Source: Marchantia polymorpha subsp. ruderalis (Eukaryota; Streptophyta; Marchantiopsida; Marchantiales; Marchantiaceae). From it: a DNA stretch of 64,000 bases. The translations under genes and the position numbers were made by a program. The stretch lies in assembly GCA_037833965.1 (NCBI GenBank), contig AP031352.1, positions 25,524,501 through 25,588,500 of the forward strand. The letters are read 5' to 3'. Shown piece after piece: positions 46,481 through 60,000 of this stretch. The notes beneath the pieces were generated by a model that saw only the letters and a list, made by a program, of their open reading frames with translations, was not told the origin of the DNA and ran no database searches. Each line of letters starts with the position of its first letter. Within the stretch, counting starts at the first letter, position 1.

Positions 46481-48586
46481 TTACCATCATGATTTCTTCT
46501 TTCGCGGTCCATCTACAAAACGCTCCTCGTATCTTTTTGGCCTCACCAGTTCCCGTCCTTGGCAGTACGAGGACAGCGTCACCTTTTCTCCGCAATCGCT
46601 TCTTACAATTCCTATCGGTCATGCAGCAACACCGGAAAGTGAAACAAACCTACCAACTAAGATACGAAAAGCCATCCTTTGATACGCGCCGGGGGCCTAG
46701 CGAGCTCCAGGAATGTCTCCTTTGAGCAGGAAGGGGAGACGATTCATGATTTCAGCTCGTCAAAGCGGAGGAAGCCTTTTGTAGACCCTCGATGGTGCAC
46801 GCACACCACTCGTGCTTTCAGAAATTCAAAACGTCGACAAAGATGCAAAGTCGTCGGGTCCGTCGAGATGGACGCGGGCGACGGAGGAGGACGGAAGTAG
46901 GTCTAAACTAGAACCAGAACGAGAGCAAATCCTGTCCGCAACGTACTAGTACCATATTAAGTCAACTAAATCGGGAAGGGGAGGAGACGGGAATAAGCTT
47001 AATCAGTCGCGAGGTTCAAAACTTGAATTTCGAGAGAGAGAGAGAGGGGGGCAGCTGAAGCGGAGGAGGAGGAAGGGAGGAACGGAGGAAAGGGAAGCAG
47101 ACCATCTCATCTCTTGGCACACGTGGCCAGGAGCCACGTGGAAACGCGGCCTAGTAAACTACGTCGTCAGGTGGACTGAACCATGGCGGGCGGAGCTGTC
47201 GTGGGTGGCTGCCATTGCTCGTCGTTGGGTGTGTCGTTGCCTCCTAGACCTACGATGTCTCGCCACCTCCCTCGTCGTCATCCGGCCTGCCTCCGCTGTG
47301 CTCGTCTGTCGTGAGGCGCCAGGCCCAGGCCGACGGTCGTCGTGTGAGCGAGAGAGAGCGTCGAGCGAGCGAGAGCAAGAGCGCGCGAGCGAGCATTGCG
47401 ACAGCCTAGCCGAGTCGGACAGGCCAGGCAGGCCAGGGCAGCGCTCTCTACACTAGCAGCCCTCTCCAGCATGGAGCGGAGGGAGCTCCTCGTCCTGCTC
47501 CGCCTTTGGCTGGACCCTCGCTCGCGATGGACTGACCGGGTTTGGTAACTCCGGTTCCCCTGGCCTGGCCTTCCGAAGCCAAGGGAGTCTCCGCGGAGGG
47601 ACGGAGCGAACGAGGTTGGGGTGGGCAGGGCCGGGCCGGGTCGGGCGGGGCTCGGTTTGGCTGGGCTGGATTTGTTGTGTTGGGTTCGAGGCTGTGTCGG
47701 ATTCTGACTGTTGATTGCGGGAGGAGTGAGTAGAAAGAACAAGGAAGATGGTGGCACGCTTGTGAATGTCGATAGTCTCGGACTGCTGATCGACTCGCCC
47801 GAGGTAGAGTATCGTCCGAGGAGAGCAGAGCAGCGCAGCGCAGCGCGGAAGAGAAGAGGAAGGGAGCCATAGAGAGACAACTGTGCCTGCATTTGTTCGT
47901 TCATTCATTCTTGCATTGTCCATCCATTCTTCATTCACTCACTCATGCAGACGGCTTGACTTGAGAGGCGGCGGCCATTTGTTCTGCAGCTGCCCGCCCG
48001 CATTGCGTTGCGCAGCGGAAGGAGGGAGGGAAGCGGGGAGGTGGTGAGAGGGCCAGGGCGAGGACGAGGGGCGGGGGGGAGAGGGAGAGAGAGAGATACA
48101 GACAGAGATAGGAGTGGAGAGATATTCTTCTTTTCAATTTCGTTTTTCGAACTTTTCACCTGCGTAAATTCCACTGGCCTATTCTCATTCATCGGTAATT
48201 GGTTTTAGGATTGGCCTCGTGCATTACCCGCCCGCGGCCCCGCCCCCGCCCTCAGCCGTTCGGGTCGTAACGAAGGGTGCTTCCAAGACAGGTGTGGCGC
48301 TGGTCCCCGGGGAGGGTCAATTTGCGATCTCCTTCCGCTGAGGGAAGGGATCTTTGAGTCGGAGCCCCGAAAAACAAAAAGTAGCGCATCGTTCCCTTGC
48401 CCCGGCTGGAAGGGATCATCATCTTGGAGCGCTGGAGCGACGAGCTTGCTGTTTGGAAGCGGACAGGTTGGCTGCGTAGGTCATTCCTGGTTGGGAGTTT
48501 TACATGGTTGGAAAATCTTTTATGTCGACAACTATCCTTCCCTGCTAGAGTGGGTCAGGGAGCAGTCATCGGATTCGTGTTCTGAG
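46481..48586. other. GC-rich region upstream of the KASIII gene
   Basis: Composition jumps from AT-rich to GC-rich at about 46500, with GA-rich low complexity near 47030-47100 and 48070-48120 and GGGCCGGG-type runs near 47600. Many overlapping frames are open on both strands but none resembles a known protein. It probably contains the KASIII promoter and 5' UTR, possibly with a 5' UTR intron, and may include the start of an unseen transcript in the other direction. Confidence 0.4.
47120..47140. promoter_or_regulatory. Pair of G-boxes in inverted context
   Basis: CACGTG at 47120-47125 and 47135-47140, arranged as ACGTGGC...GCCACGT, about 1.45 kb before the KASIII start codon. G-boxes bind bZIP and bHLH regulators, including light-signalling factors; whether this pair drives KASIII is unproven. 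Confidence 0.4.
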
Positions 48587-51500
48587 ATGGCAGGAGCCGC
48601 TGCAACCTCTCAACCAGCTTGCTTGCAAGGACTTGCTGTGCATTCTCGTGTACCCACATCCCTCGGCAGGGCGCCATGTCGGGTGTTTTTCCAGTACATT
48701 GAGACACCAGGCCAAAGGCGCATGTCGTCGTCCACCGGATTGGACGTTGTGAGATGTTCGACGTCCAGCACCACCGAGGAGACCAATGCTGCACGAAATT
48801 CCTCAGCTCGAACTACTCGGAGGTAACTGCTTCCACTGTGAGAATGAGCTGGTCATTGCAGTAAAAGATTTAACACGTTCAATTGGAGCTCCGTCACATT
48901 TCTCTTGAAAGTCGCCGATTCGTGTAGAAAGTCGCTTAGTTGTACTCACAGGGTACTTTGCGGGAGTGTTTATTTAACAGCTTGTTGGGATATGTGACTG
49001 AACCAAAGCACTAGATTATTGCCACTTGTCTTTCTCGTCCGCAGTCGAAATTGAGAAAATCTTCTGGACGACTCTCTTGGTGAATTTACCTCGATCTCTC
49101 CTACACTATCGAGGTTTCGACGAAGGCCATGGTTCCATGAGTTTTTGTGCCCACATTTGGATACATTACAGTACTTGAAGCACGCCATTCCATCCACCCA
49201 CTCATTTCGTTCTCTGCTTCACAGGGTCGTCGGAAGAGGTTCAAAATTAATAGGTTCTGGATCGGCAGTTCCAAAGCATGTCATATCGAATGATGAACTT
49301 TCGAAGTTTGTGGAAACCAGTGATGAATGGATCAGGGTGCGCACCGGCATTCAGAGTCGTCGTGTTATCACAGGCAAGACAGCAATCTCCCTAAACTACA
49401 GGACACGGCTTCTAATTTTTTTATTCCTCACTCGAGCAAATGCGATTCCGCACAAGGTGATAATAACATCCGCCAGTTTGAGAGGCGTTCCTTTCTCTAG
49501 ACGAGGTTGGAGCGTGCGCCGAATTTAGGATCTTCACAAGACACGGTAGATAGTTGCGTGTCGTTCTGTTCATGCTCGTTGAGTTCAGAGAGACACGTTG
49601 TAGGAGGCGTCAATACTAATAAACAGCGTTGTGAAGCGAAATGATGTTCAACAGCTCTCTGATTTTTCAAGCCATTTACTGCATATATCTAATTGGATGG
49701 ATACATAAGAGGGGATACAAGTCCGGACATATTAGTCCTCCATAACCAACTAGAAAGTCGGCAACTCAAATGTGATATACGGCGAAGCTGTGGGGAAGTA
49801 GTGACGAGACCATTAGTAATTTTCCACTCGAGTTCGAGATAACTGCAACTTAACCTAAGCCTGCAATTTACTTTCCCAATCTGTTTTTGAGTATGAAGGG
49901 GCTTAGCAAAAACACATGAGGCAGGCCAGACAGGGATCGAATGATCTCAATCGGCTGTAGAAAAAAGGTGAGAGGTAGTTGAACAGCTGAGGCAAGAAAG
50001 AAGTTCGTTGGGAGACAAAACATACGTAATTCTTTTATCCTGTAAGTGCAGCTTTTTAGAAGCATCGGAGCGTCGAAAGAACAGGCAAATAGGTCCATCT
50101 TCCTAGTAGGCGAGCTTATTTAAGCAAATGGAGCTATTTTCCTTCTCTATTGGAAAATGGCTTCTCCTCGACGCCCTTTTCTCTTGTTGTTTCGTTTCTT
50201 CTCTCGAAGAAAGAAACGTACTGTGGACGTATGACTAGCACCAGCAGCTGGAAAAGTCAGTTCGAAAGGTTTTCCGGCTTCACGTCATAGAATACTGTCT
50301 TCCCTTGGTGATTGTGAGGACATTTGTGTGCATATTTCAGGGTTCTTTAGCACTTGCTCAGCCTTTTAGCTGGTATGTAGGTATAAATGTCGATGGAAAG
50401 AACGGTGTTGCGATTTCTTACCAGAAAATCATGTGATTGATACAGGGGATGAGACAGTTACAAGCTTATCTGTGGAGTCAGCCAGGAAAGCACTTGAAAT
50501 GGCAAACGTAAAACCTGAGGATGTTGACTTGATCCTGCTCTGTACCTCTACGCCAGATGATCTTTTTGGTAGTGCTCCTCAGGTGAAGGACTAGAGCTCC
50601 ATTCAAATATTTGTGCTCTCCAAGTATTTGTGTCTAATTTGAATAAGTGTTATATAACCTGTCGGAGCAGTCTTTAGGGCGGTTGTCTCTCACATGATTC
50701 TTGCTTTCTCTATATGCGGGTGAGTCCAGCTGGCGATCGAGTACATATAAAAAACGTTCAGCACGAAGAACGTGGCATGCGTCAGTTGTGAATGCCGAAA
50801 TTTAGTTTTATTTTTGGTCTTGATCGCAGGTGCAAAAGGAACTCGGATGCACAAAAGCTCTGGCCTTCGATTTGACAGCGGCTTGCAGTGGCTTCGTGTT
50901 GGGTCTCGTCACTGCGACTCGCTTCATCAAGGGTAAGTATAAGGTCAAGATGCGTCTCCTGCTCGTGTCCTACACAATCTCCCTGAACGAAACTTCAAAC
51001 TTCACTCCTGATGTAGCTCAGGTAGCTTACCTAACGATTAGGGAGAAGTTTGCTTATTCTCGTCTATTTTGTGTTTGCAGGTGGAGGCTACGAAAATGTC
51101 CTTGTCATTGGTGCAGATGCGTTATCCAGATACGTAAATTGGACAGACAGGGGCACTTGCATCCTGTTTGGGGATGCATCGGGTGCCCTACTTCTGCAGG
51201 TAGACGATCGTAATAACGTTTTTTCAGAGCAGAGTTGTGTCGATGCTGGTCCTTCTGAACTTGCAAGACCAAGAGTCACGTTTTTGTTTCGTTTCGTGCG
51301 TTGTTTTATTCTCAATCGAAGTCAAAGAAACTCAATCATTTTCGGCCGAGTTTCGTAACACTTCCCTTCTTGATTATTATGCTCTTTGCAGGCTGCCGAT
51401 GACGATCAGGATAGTCTTCTCGGATTTGACTTGCATAGCGATGGAAATGGAGACAAGTACTATACTCTGTCCTCCTTTTGCACCTGGTTCCTTTATGTGA

Positions 51501-52309
51501 TTTGTTCTTAACAAAGTTTTACGAAATTGGATAGGAAGCTTGTCGCACCACGTTCGATGAGTTCATTGTTGGATACTTAGGATTGAAGCTCGTGCCACTC
51601 AGTGCGTTGTAGAAAATCTAATACTCCGATAGCCTTATCTTCGACTAGTTATCTTGTATTCAAGGGGATCTTACGACCTGCCAATGTGCAGGCACTTGCA
51701 TGTGCGACTAGATTCGGCCGAGCCGAAGTCTGGATTACAAAATGGTGCAACCAATGGTCACGCAACTCTTCCCTCAAGAGCAAATTACACATGCCTTGAA
51801 ATGAATGGAAAGGAAGTTTTCCGCTTTGCCGTGAAGTGTGTTCCATTGGTTGTCGAAGCTGCTCTTCAAGAAGCAGGTCTCACGGGAAATAATCTTGACT
51901 GGTTGTTACTTCATCAGGTAATGTTCTAGATCTAATTGTGCGTCGCAATTAAGAAAGAATGTTTCAAAGTCTACTTGTTTCCTCTTCCTACGTCTGTAAC
52001 ATGTCTTTCCCCGCGCGCTTCTTTGAAGTATTTGTCGTCGTCTGAAAAGTCACCCAGGGCTAATATGTTTAGGCGGAGGTTATGCAGGCTAATCAGAGGA
52101 TCCTGGACTCAGTCTCAGAGCGCTTGAACATACCAGCAGACAAGGTAATTAGCAATTTAGCTAACTACGGGAATACAAGTGCGGCCTCAATACCTCTTGC
52201 TTTGGACGAAGCCGTTCGAAGTGGACAAGTGCAACCCGGCCACATTGTGGGCACCGCCGGATTTGGAGCCGGTCTGACTTGGGGATCTGCTATAGTGAGG
52301 TGGGGTTAA
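48587..52309 (+). CDS. KAS3: 3-oxoacyl-ACP synthase III (KASIII), plastid, 8 exons
   Basis: Exons 48587-48822, 49225-49373, 50446-50582, 50830-50932, 51081-51199, 51392-51456, 51692-51917 and 52088-52309 (TAA) join in frame to 418 aa, close to plant KASIII length. The enzyme condenses acetyl-CoA with malonyl-ACP to start plastid fatty acid synthesis. Residues 1-80 are Ser/Thr/Ala/Arg-rich, a transit peptide. Then come [51 protein letters not shown], the catalytic Cys in LTAACSGF (C193), His in LLLHQANQR (H344) and Asn in NYGNTSA (N374), and the end [16 protein letters not shown]. Intron 2 appears to start with GC (ACAG/GCAAGA at 49374) rather than GT. The frame is open further upstream of 48587, but the ATG with the Ala/Ser-rich start is the best choice. 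Confidence 0.95.
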
Positions 52310-53515
52310 AGGATGCTGGTCTCGACATGATTACCACCACTTCGATCACAAGTGGAACACCAGCTTTGAGTTCTGAGGGGCCCATGTACTGATGTATGCT
52401 TAATGAAGATTTTCCATGCTTCTTGTGCTGACTCCTGTCTTAATGAGTGCTCTAAGTACTCCTTAGCAACACTTTTTGTCAGGATAAGTGAGGTTGTTCT
52501 TCAGAGACGACTCTGGATTCAATTCGACAATCAAGGAAAGGGATAGAGGACTTTGGTCGACAAGAAAATTACTTACTGCTTAAAAAAGCAGTAGAAGGCA
52601 AAATTGCATGCCCTTTTTTTAGAATTTTTTCTTAGGCGAGATATACATTTGCATTGGGTGCAAAAGCGCAGCTCATAGTGGCCATTAAGTCCTGTTCCTA
52701 GCACTGTTCACTTGCTAGATGCTCTAGCGCAATGTACATGAGCTTGAACTGGACCTTTTTTCCTCACAGGTTCTGTTGGACTCATGTGCATGGGAAAGTT
52801 TTATAGGACGGGGTTGTTATCCGCAAGCATGTATTTCTCTGTAATCATAGTTCATTAATTGCTGGGCATCTTTAGAGACGGGGCCTCTTATTGTTGACCA
52901 AGTGCAACTTTGATTGTAATTTAGAGTGATTGCATTCATCTGGCACATGTATGTACCGAAAGCCGTGGTTGCTTCACTCTTGAGGATACCACTCTGTATA
53001 TCTAGTGGCTGTTCGCCGAGTCGAGCCGTGTTTTCAGGAGTCGAGCTTGACTTAATATGACGCCAAGCAAACCTGTCGGTTGTCTATTATATGCTTGAAG
53101 AGCTTAGACTTGTTCTGCTCACGATATTCGGCTGAAGTGTTACGATCAACGTCACAGAAGGATTCTCAGGAAAGCGGAAATTGCAATATAAATTTGAGAC
53201 TTCTATCTAAAAACTAAACCCTAACCCGAAGCTTGAATCCACTACAATTTTTAGTAGTAGAGATCTTATCCTCCAATTACGAACTCGTAATGGTACTAGT
53301 TGGGGAACACGCTAATATTAAATAGTCTCGTGCTACGGTTACAGGTCACCAGTGTCCTGTTCGTGGTTAATGCGAAGTCTTGTGTGTCAGCTCCTCGCCG
53401 AATAAGTCGTGGAGAACGTTGACTGAAGATGGTAGACGGAGGAAGGGCTCCTCGGATCTAATTGAGATGTCCAAAATGATGATATGTCTTACATTTATTC
53501 TCTTTGATATAAACT
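52310..53515. other. 3' region of KASIII and intergenic
   Basis: No further coding region is supported. The first few hundred bases probably hold the KASIII 3' UTR. I saw no repeat until the tandem pair at 53522. Confidence 0.4.
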
Positions 53516-53521
53516 AGCAAG

Positions 53522-53656
53522 ATCATTAATCACTTAAACACTCATGCGTCATTCTTAAAGAGTAGCGTGGAACATTCTGAATAGCAATATCATTAATCAC
53601 TTAAACACTCATGCGTCATTCTCAAAGAGTAGCGCGGAACATTCTGAGTAGCAATA
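53522..53656. repeat. Two tandem copies of a 67-bp unit
   Basis: Copies start at 53522 and 53589 with ATCATTAATCACTTAAACAC and continue through CATGCGTCATTCT, AAAGAGTAGCG and GGAACATTCTGA. They differ at about five positions, mostly transitions. Confidence 0.85.
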
Positions 53657-55430
53657 GGCGAATGACCCTGACGGCTGACTTGAGAGCTCACAATATCTGT
53701 ATGAAGTTCTTGCTGGTCATTGGTAAGAGCACCAAAATTTCAGCGGTCGTAGTAAATGACTACCTACAAGTACATTGAGTCTTTATGATATAGCATAATT
53801 CATATCTTGTACAAATACATCCCGAACTTCCAAATACTTTGATGATGGAAATACTTGGTACATTCAATGAAGTTCAGTGGTAGATACATTTGAGAGCAAA
53901 GGTGAGACCTGTAATACACTACACCCACATTTTGTGTGGGAACTGGACAAGAGTTTGACTTCGCTATGTATACTCGCGGAAGGTTTGTGGATCATATGGC
54001 GAATTCCATCTACCAAAATGTTCCGTGTGCAGTCATCATACCGTTTCACCCGTGTTGCACTCATGACTTCCCAGTCTTATTGAATGAATTCAACATTCCG
54101 GAATGTAGATTAAATGCTATTGCTATATTATTGTTTATGGACTCTAACTATAATTGTATAATAAGCATAAAATATGAATATAAACCAACTCAGTGGGAAT
54201 TGAAATGAATAGAATTTTTTTATTTATCATATATAGTATTAACCATGTTCATTATGAATAATTAGTTCTTTCTACGTTACAATATTGCCCATATTATTTA
54301 GCTTTATATCTAAGCTTTGCTTCATGCATATATAAACTTATTCTTAATTGCATACATTTTCTGATACTTTTATCATATCAATAATTGATGCGATACTTAG
54401 TGTAAGATAATAAGACTTACTTAAGTTATATGGATTTACTAATATGGAAAATAGTTGCTGTATTTTTGGGGTAAAGCTAAAGAAAATAAAGGTACAGATC
54501 TTTCTAATGTACATCTTAAAGAATTACGAGGGCCCATGTTGTTTACACACAAATCTAAGCTTTGTATAGGATTCACGATCTCACCGTCTTTTAGTTTTTA
54601 CCGTAAGCTCAAGCGCTCATAGAGGCAATTTTGTTGATTCATGCTTTGATGAAGTAAATCCATTTGCTTATGAGAAGTCAGAAGTGTTATGGATGAAAAT
54701 CTTGAAGTAAGTTAATATATATATTGTTATAGACTCAAGACATTGATTATAATATATAAATTTTGAATACTAAATCAATTTTAGATTTATTTATAACTCA
54801 AAAAATCAAAAAGATTTCTTTAAGACTAACTACTTATAGTACTATTTCACATATATAATAAATATTCATAAATACAGCCCTAGCTCTAACCTTTGAACAT
54901 CCAAACTAATACATGTTGCCTTGTCCAACATCAACGACTATGCACTAGAGTCAAGCACTCTCGCTCGGACATACGCATTATACTGTAGGACTCACCAAGC
55001 GAAACAAACCACTCATGTTGTCCGCCATGCATACACCAGGGCCAATCCTCTTGATAATGACTCCATACTCGCTGCTGTCACGTGTGAATCACATTGCTAC
55101 TCAATGTAGGCGTTGAAGATTGCTCCGTATCAATACCCTGACATACCTTTGCACTGTTAGCAGTGATACTTCCATGTTCACACAACGTGACTCTTATATT
55201 AAATACACGAGCCAAATCAAGCCCACATGCTATCAGCTTTGTGGTTGAAAACAATAAAGATTCCATCACTGAACTAGCCATTCACAATACTGCACTAGAT
55301 GATGTTTCTCCGTCCACTGCATGCGACATGAATGTCTTCATCATCACGATAGGTTCACTAGGTGACATAAGAATCATAGATGAAGTTTTGCCCACCTCTA
55401 ACAACAAAAATGACTAGCAAAGCCTAGCCG
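53657..55430. other. Repeat-rich spacer, possible coding remnant on the minus strand
   Basis: AT-rich with low gene signal from 53660 to 54880. Between about 54900 and 55430 composition is balanced, and the minus strand has a 67-codon frame (55281-55078, containing TTKLIACGLDLARVFNIRVT) with flanking in-frame pieces broken by stops. I cannot assign it; it may continue the retroelement remnant to its right. Confidence 0.3.
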
Positions 55431-57000
55431 GTCTTCCATCCTCACCCCCTCTAAGGATCCAACTCCACAATCGCACTCTGTGGCTTAGAAGCACAAGAAA
55501 TACCTCTCGTCACTACAACCGATGATTCAATCTATGTTGCATTTTCCAAATGAGAGAAATCTTCTCCTCCATGACACGTAGACAATCCTACTCTTGAACT
55601 TGCTCGAGAAGTGGAAGCTCCTGCTTCAAGACCAGCCAAAGTAGCAAATCTCTACTCCAAGTGCTCAATCTGAGCAACCATAGCGGTCTCTGTGATAGAA
55701 GAAGCATCCACTACGAATTTTCTAATTGCAACAACACCTCTATCACCTCGGCCACATGGAGCATCTCAGCCACGACTTATAAAACCAGTTTTTATATATG
55801 TGAACTAGTTATAGAAGTAGCTAAGAAGATGATCATGTTTAGCTTGGGTTTAACTAAATCTATCTAGTTATGACTAAGTTTATCAAGTTATAACTATGTT
55901 CAGCTATAATGTCTATACTTGGCAAAATAACTAGAAATTTTTTAGAAGATTTGATTGAACGTTTCTATTTTGTTTTGTACAAAAGTCTAGATTTCAAAAG
56001 AAAATACTTTTGACTTTATGTTTAGTTTTGACTGGTTAGACTAAATCTAATGTTGACTTAGTGGCAAGTGGAGGTTCTAGAAGTTAAAAAGTCACTAATA
56101 ACATGTCGCCACATCAATCTAGTGATTAGTAAACATTTAGAAGATTTAGTAAACCAATGACATTTTGACACGTATTGGTATTTGGTCAAATTTACTATGG
56201 TTTATTTTTTTAAAGTAAGTTAAATAAGAATTACCATTTGTTACTACATTTAATTTTCAAATAGTATATATAGAAAAGTAATGAAGAAACTTTCAAGCAA
56301 GTTTGGAGATTTCATGTGTAGAGAATTGTTTCATATATGAAAGAGTGATGTTTTTTTCAAAATCTTGAAGTGTCAATGTGTGTGAATTTGAATGATGAAT
56401 TGAAGTAATGCGTGAGAGGATGTGTGGTATATGATTATGAGGAAGAATTCTAGCCTTTTAGAACCATGATGACTTACCGCAAAACAATCTGAGATAAACT
56501 TGAGTGAAAATCAACCCGGTGATTGTAGACCTCTATCATTAGATCACAACTCTAGATGAAGATCAATAGCCAAACGTTCTCAAGGATCATCCGTTTGGCC
56601 ACAATTGTCACATACAACTTGTACCAATTGAGGTCTAGCCTCTACACTCCGTCATCCGTCCTCTTGGAAATAATTTCTCTACAGATGATCACCTCCACAT
56701 GTCCAACATGCTAGTCCTTGCTATTGACCAGAGGATGAAGGCAATAAAGTCTGTGCAAGCATCTCTCTGATACCTTACTATTGTTGTGTCTGAACTCCAC
56801 GACTTAAAGTACTATCATTACCTATGCAATAAAGCGATGCGATGCTCCGTTGGACACTAAAAGTAATGGTAATCTCTCTACAAAGTCACTACACCCTTCT
56901 CCACTATGTTAAGTTTAATTCTCTCACAGGCATATGGATGACGGATTGCTCATGAGAGTAGCATCACGTTCTTTTATCCGCAACTCTCTTTTCAAAATCG
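55430..57000 (-). pseudogene. Decayed retroelement gag-like remnant, split by a family A solo LTR
   Basis: On the minus strand, about 56708-56669 reads CWTCGGDHL(stop)RNY, a damaged CCHC zinc knuckle whose last Cys is Tyr, followed by a CDNCGQ motif. Beyond the solo LTR, about 55740-55560 reads in one frame VVAIRKFVVDASSITETAMV, AQIEHLE(stop)RFATLAGLEA and GASTSRASSRVGLS, with a helical look. Several stops. Class and limits are uncertain; the zinc knuckle is the only firm clue. Confidence 0.4.
55778..56527 (+). mobile_element. Solo LTR of family A, opposite orientation
   Basis: Reads forward as TATAAAACCAGTTTTTATATATGTG (consensus start TGTAAGACCGGGTGTTGCAC) to ATCAACCCGGTGATTGTA (consensus end GTCAGCCCGGAGGTTGCA). 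Internal blocks match the reverse of the other copies, for example TGGTTAGACTAAATC and ATGTCGCCACATC. Flanks GACT and GACC fit a 4-bp target duplication with one change. About 750 bp. Confidence 0.8.
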
Positions 57001-60000
57001 GATTTCGATACTCAACAAACTATGCTTTAATCACAGTGTGGGTAATTGATATATAATTAATCGTTGCATACAACTGTATGACCCTCAAAGATTTTCATTA
57101 GTCTTTCACTCAAACGTCTTGAGATTTTTTGATTTCCAAAAAATCAAGAATTCATTCATGATTACCTCAAGAATTTCATATTTGAGATCATCACAAATCA
57201 TTTTAGAGTTTTTTTTCCATTCATGTTATGTGCGTTCACTTAGATTCAAATTTATGTAATGCAAATTGTATTTATCATAGTTCACGATTATCGTATCGAC
57301 ATAAGTAACTTTAAATTCCAATGAGTGTTTACAAATCATGATCATTTACTTAGTGAGTAAATTATGAAACATTTTGTTGTACAATAGAAATATAATAAAG
57401 AGAGAGTCAACTTAAAATATATTTACCTTAAAATTTTCAAGAAAAACTTAAGTATAAGAACACGTTTATTATTCTCATTACCAAGATAGATGAAATTTAT
57501 TGTAACTATATATAGCAAATATGTCAAATCTTTCACAAAACTCTTAAAATTAAACATTCATATACATCTCCCTAGCAATTATTGTACATCAAAATAAACA
57601 ACACTGAATTCACAATCTGATCTTTATTAAACATAATTGTGAAATTATTTCTCATCTAATGAATTTTTAAACAAATAAAATGATAATGTGTCTCAATATC
57701 TTTACAAACAAAAAATAACCTAAAAAATATTTAATTTACCTATATCATCATTGAAATTAATAATCAAGTTAGACAATGATCAATTCATGTAAACTTATTG
57801 CTATTTTAATCATGTCACTTTGCATGCTACATTTACAATTTTGAAATTGAAAAGTTAATGCATGCAATTATTTCAATGTCCAAAAAATAAATGCAAATAT
57901 TTGCAATTTCAAACTTAAGTATATATCATGTTGTAATTTATTTTCACACACAAATTTGGCCAAGCTTATTGCTTAAATGTATTTAACTATAAATTTAAAA
58001 AAGGTTAATAAATCAAAATGAAAAATCAAAATGAATATTGAATCGCAAGTATTAATATAAAATTTCATAATATGAAATTGAAAAAATGTTGTGGATGCAA
58101 CAAACAATAGAATTGAATCGAAGAGATACTCAAATCGGAATAGAAATAAGGGTAAAGTAGATTTAAAATTAAAAAAAAAATTATGAATAATGAAAGTAAA
58201 AGTAGTATACAACTGATGTTGAAGAGAGTGAGTAACAATGTTTTAAATTCTCTATATATAGTCAAAGCTCAAAACACTGCCAGCGATATTAGGACTCCAA
58301 AAGATGACTTGGATATCAAGTCACTTCCACCACTCCTGACACTTTGCTGGTTTTGTATGTCTTTTCTGTGATATCACTCTCCTTCTATAAACGAGTTTCA
58401 CAAATTAATCTATTTATTGTATCAAAAAAAGAAACAAATACTCTATAACAAGTAGTCCATGTGATAGTCACATGACTAAAAATTAATTTGGTGCTAGTGT
58501 TGATTCATACATGTTGGATTCAAAAATCTTTTGAATTTGATTTTGTTAGATATTGATGATGAAATGTTTAGATCATGTTAGAAGCATTATCAAGATTAGC
58601 AATAGGTTCTCAAGTTTGCTTGTTTATTTTTTAGTCCTGCGAATGTACATATATTTTAATCTTCTTTGATTGACGCAGAAGTCAAAAATTTCAAAACCTT
58701 CAAATTACTTTTTCTTGTCAATTTGATTGGTGGCGAAGATGTTTGTTGTTGTTTTGGAATAGATTATTTATTTATAGTATTCAAGCAAGAACACATGAAA
58801 CATTAAATATTTTTTCATAGATGATGGCATGTTCAAATGCTCTACTATGTCATTCACTTGTTTACTCAAAAGAAAAGCTTTAAGACAATAATAGTCAAAG
58901 CTTTTATCTAAAACAATAACTCTTTAAATTGCGATGTTGAAGTCAAACTTTATCTGCAAATAAGATGTTCAAATTTTGCTTTCAAGATTTTTATGCAATT
59001 TTGATACTGCTTTTGAGCTTTTACAAGCTTTGTCTCTATGTTTTTATGGATTTTCACAAGTTTGGCAACAAGATCTTTCGTAACCACATTTCTTGCCAAA
59101 GTCAAATTCAAAAAATCATATCGTGGATGATATCGATAGATTGCAAAGAACAAAAATGGTAGATAAAATTTTGAAATGTATTGTTGTAGGCAAAATTTAC
59201 GATTAAAAATAGATGCATTCAATTGTCTTGATAGTAATTAATAAATATCACGGATGTGACATACACAAATGACTTTGAAGTCTTACTAACAGTGGTAGTG
59301 ACTCTTTCCAACTTAGGAGTCATAGTAGCGATGGAAATGATTTTTTCTAACAATCAAGTCATAATAAAAATGGCGATGGCTTTTTTCAATTTTGAAGTAT
59401 TTTCAACTTTGAAATTCTAGTAAAAGTGACAATGTCATATAGAGTTTATATAGAGACTCTTGGAACACAGCTCTCGTCAACACCTGTTGAACCTAGCTCT
59501 TGCTTTCATGAATTTTGAATCTACTTCAACCTTGTTATTGTTTTGATAACTTTTAGTTTATTATCCAATTTCAATGTTTGTTCAGTCCAATAGCTATATA
59601 CGCAACAATTTGATAAGAGTGATTTCTTCTTGTCCTTTTTAGTTATATTTTATAAAAAAAGTGGGTTTATAATATATAATCATTTGATACTTTTAATTTT
59701 TATAAATTTTTTTCTATGTAGTGCATGGATTTGAATCGTCTTTTCAAATCCAATTTCATTACTTTTATTAGAAGTTTTTTTTTGCAAATAAAAATCCGAG
59801 CTAATAGACGTCCTTGTTCAAGAGAAAAGTGAATGCAAGTTTCAAAGTTTTTTTGAAAACTTTTTGTCTATTGATGTTGAAAAAATATTTTCAAAAAAAG
59901 CCCTGTGTTATATATTAATTGCTTCAATTCAAGATGAAAGATGCTGACGATGTTTCCATTAACAACAAATGAGTCACACTACAATAACTAAAAAAAAACA

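Noticed and set aside
47278-47938. Long overlapping minus-strand frames upstream of KASIII
   Set aside because: Three frames are open over the same low-complexity Pro/Ser/Arg-rich stretch, which signals GC bias rather than coding selection.
48446-48586. Upstream extension of KASIII exon 1
   Set aside because: The frame is open but has no ATG; the first ATG at 48587 begins a typical transit peptide.
58950-59222. 90-codon Lys-rich minus-strand frame
   Set aside because: No family, no neighbouring coding signal, and composition typical of AT-rich DNA.
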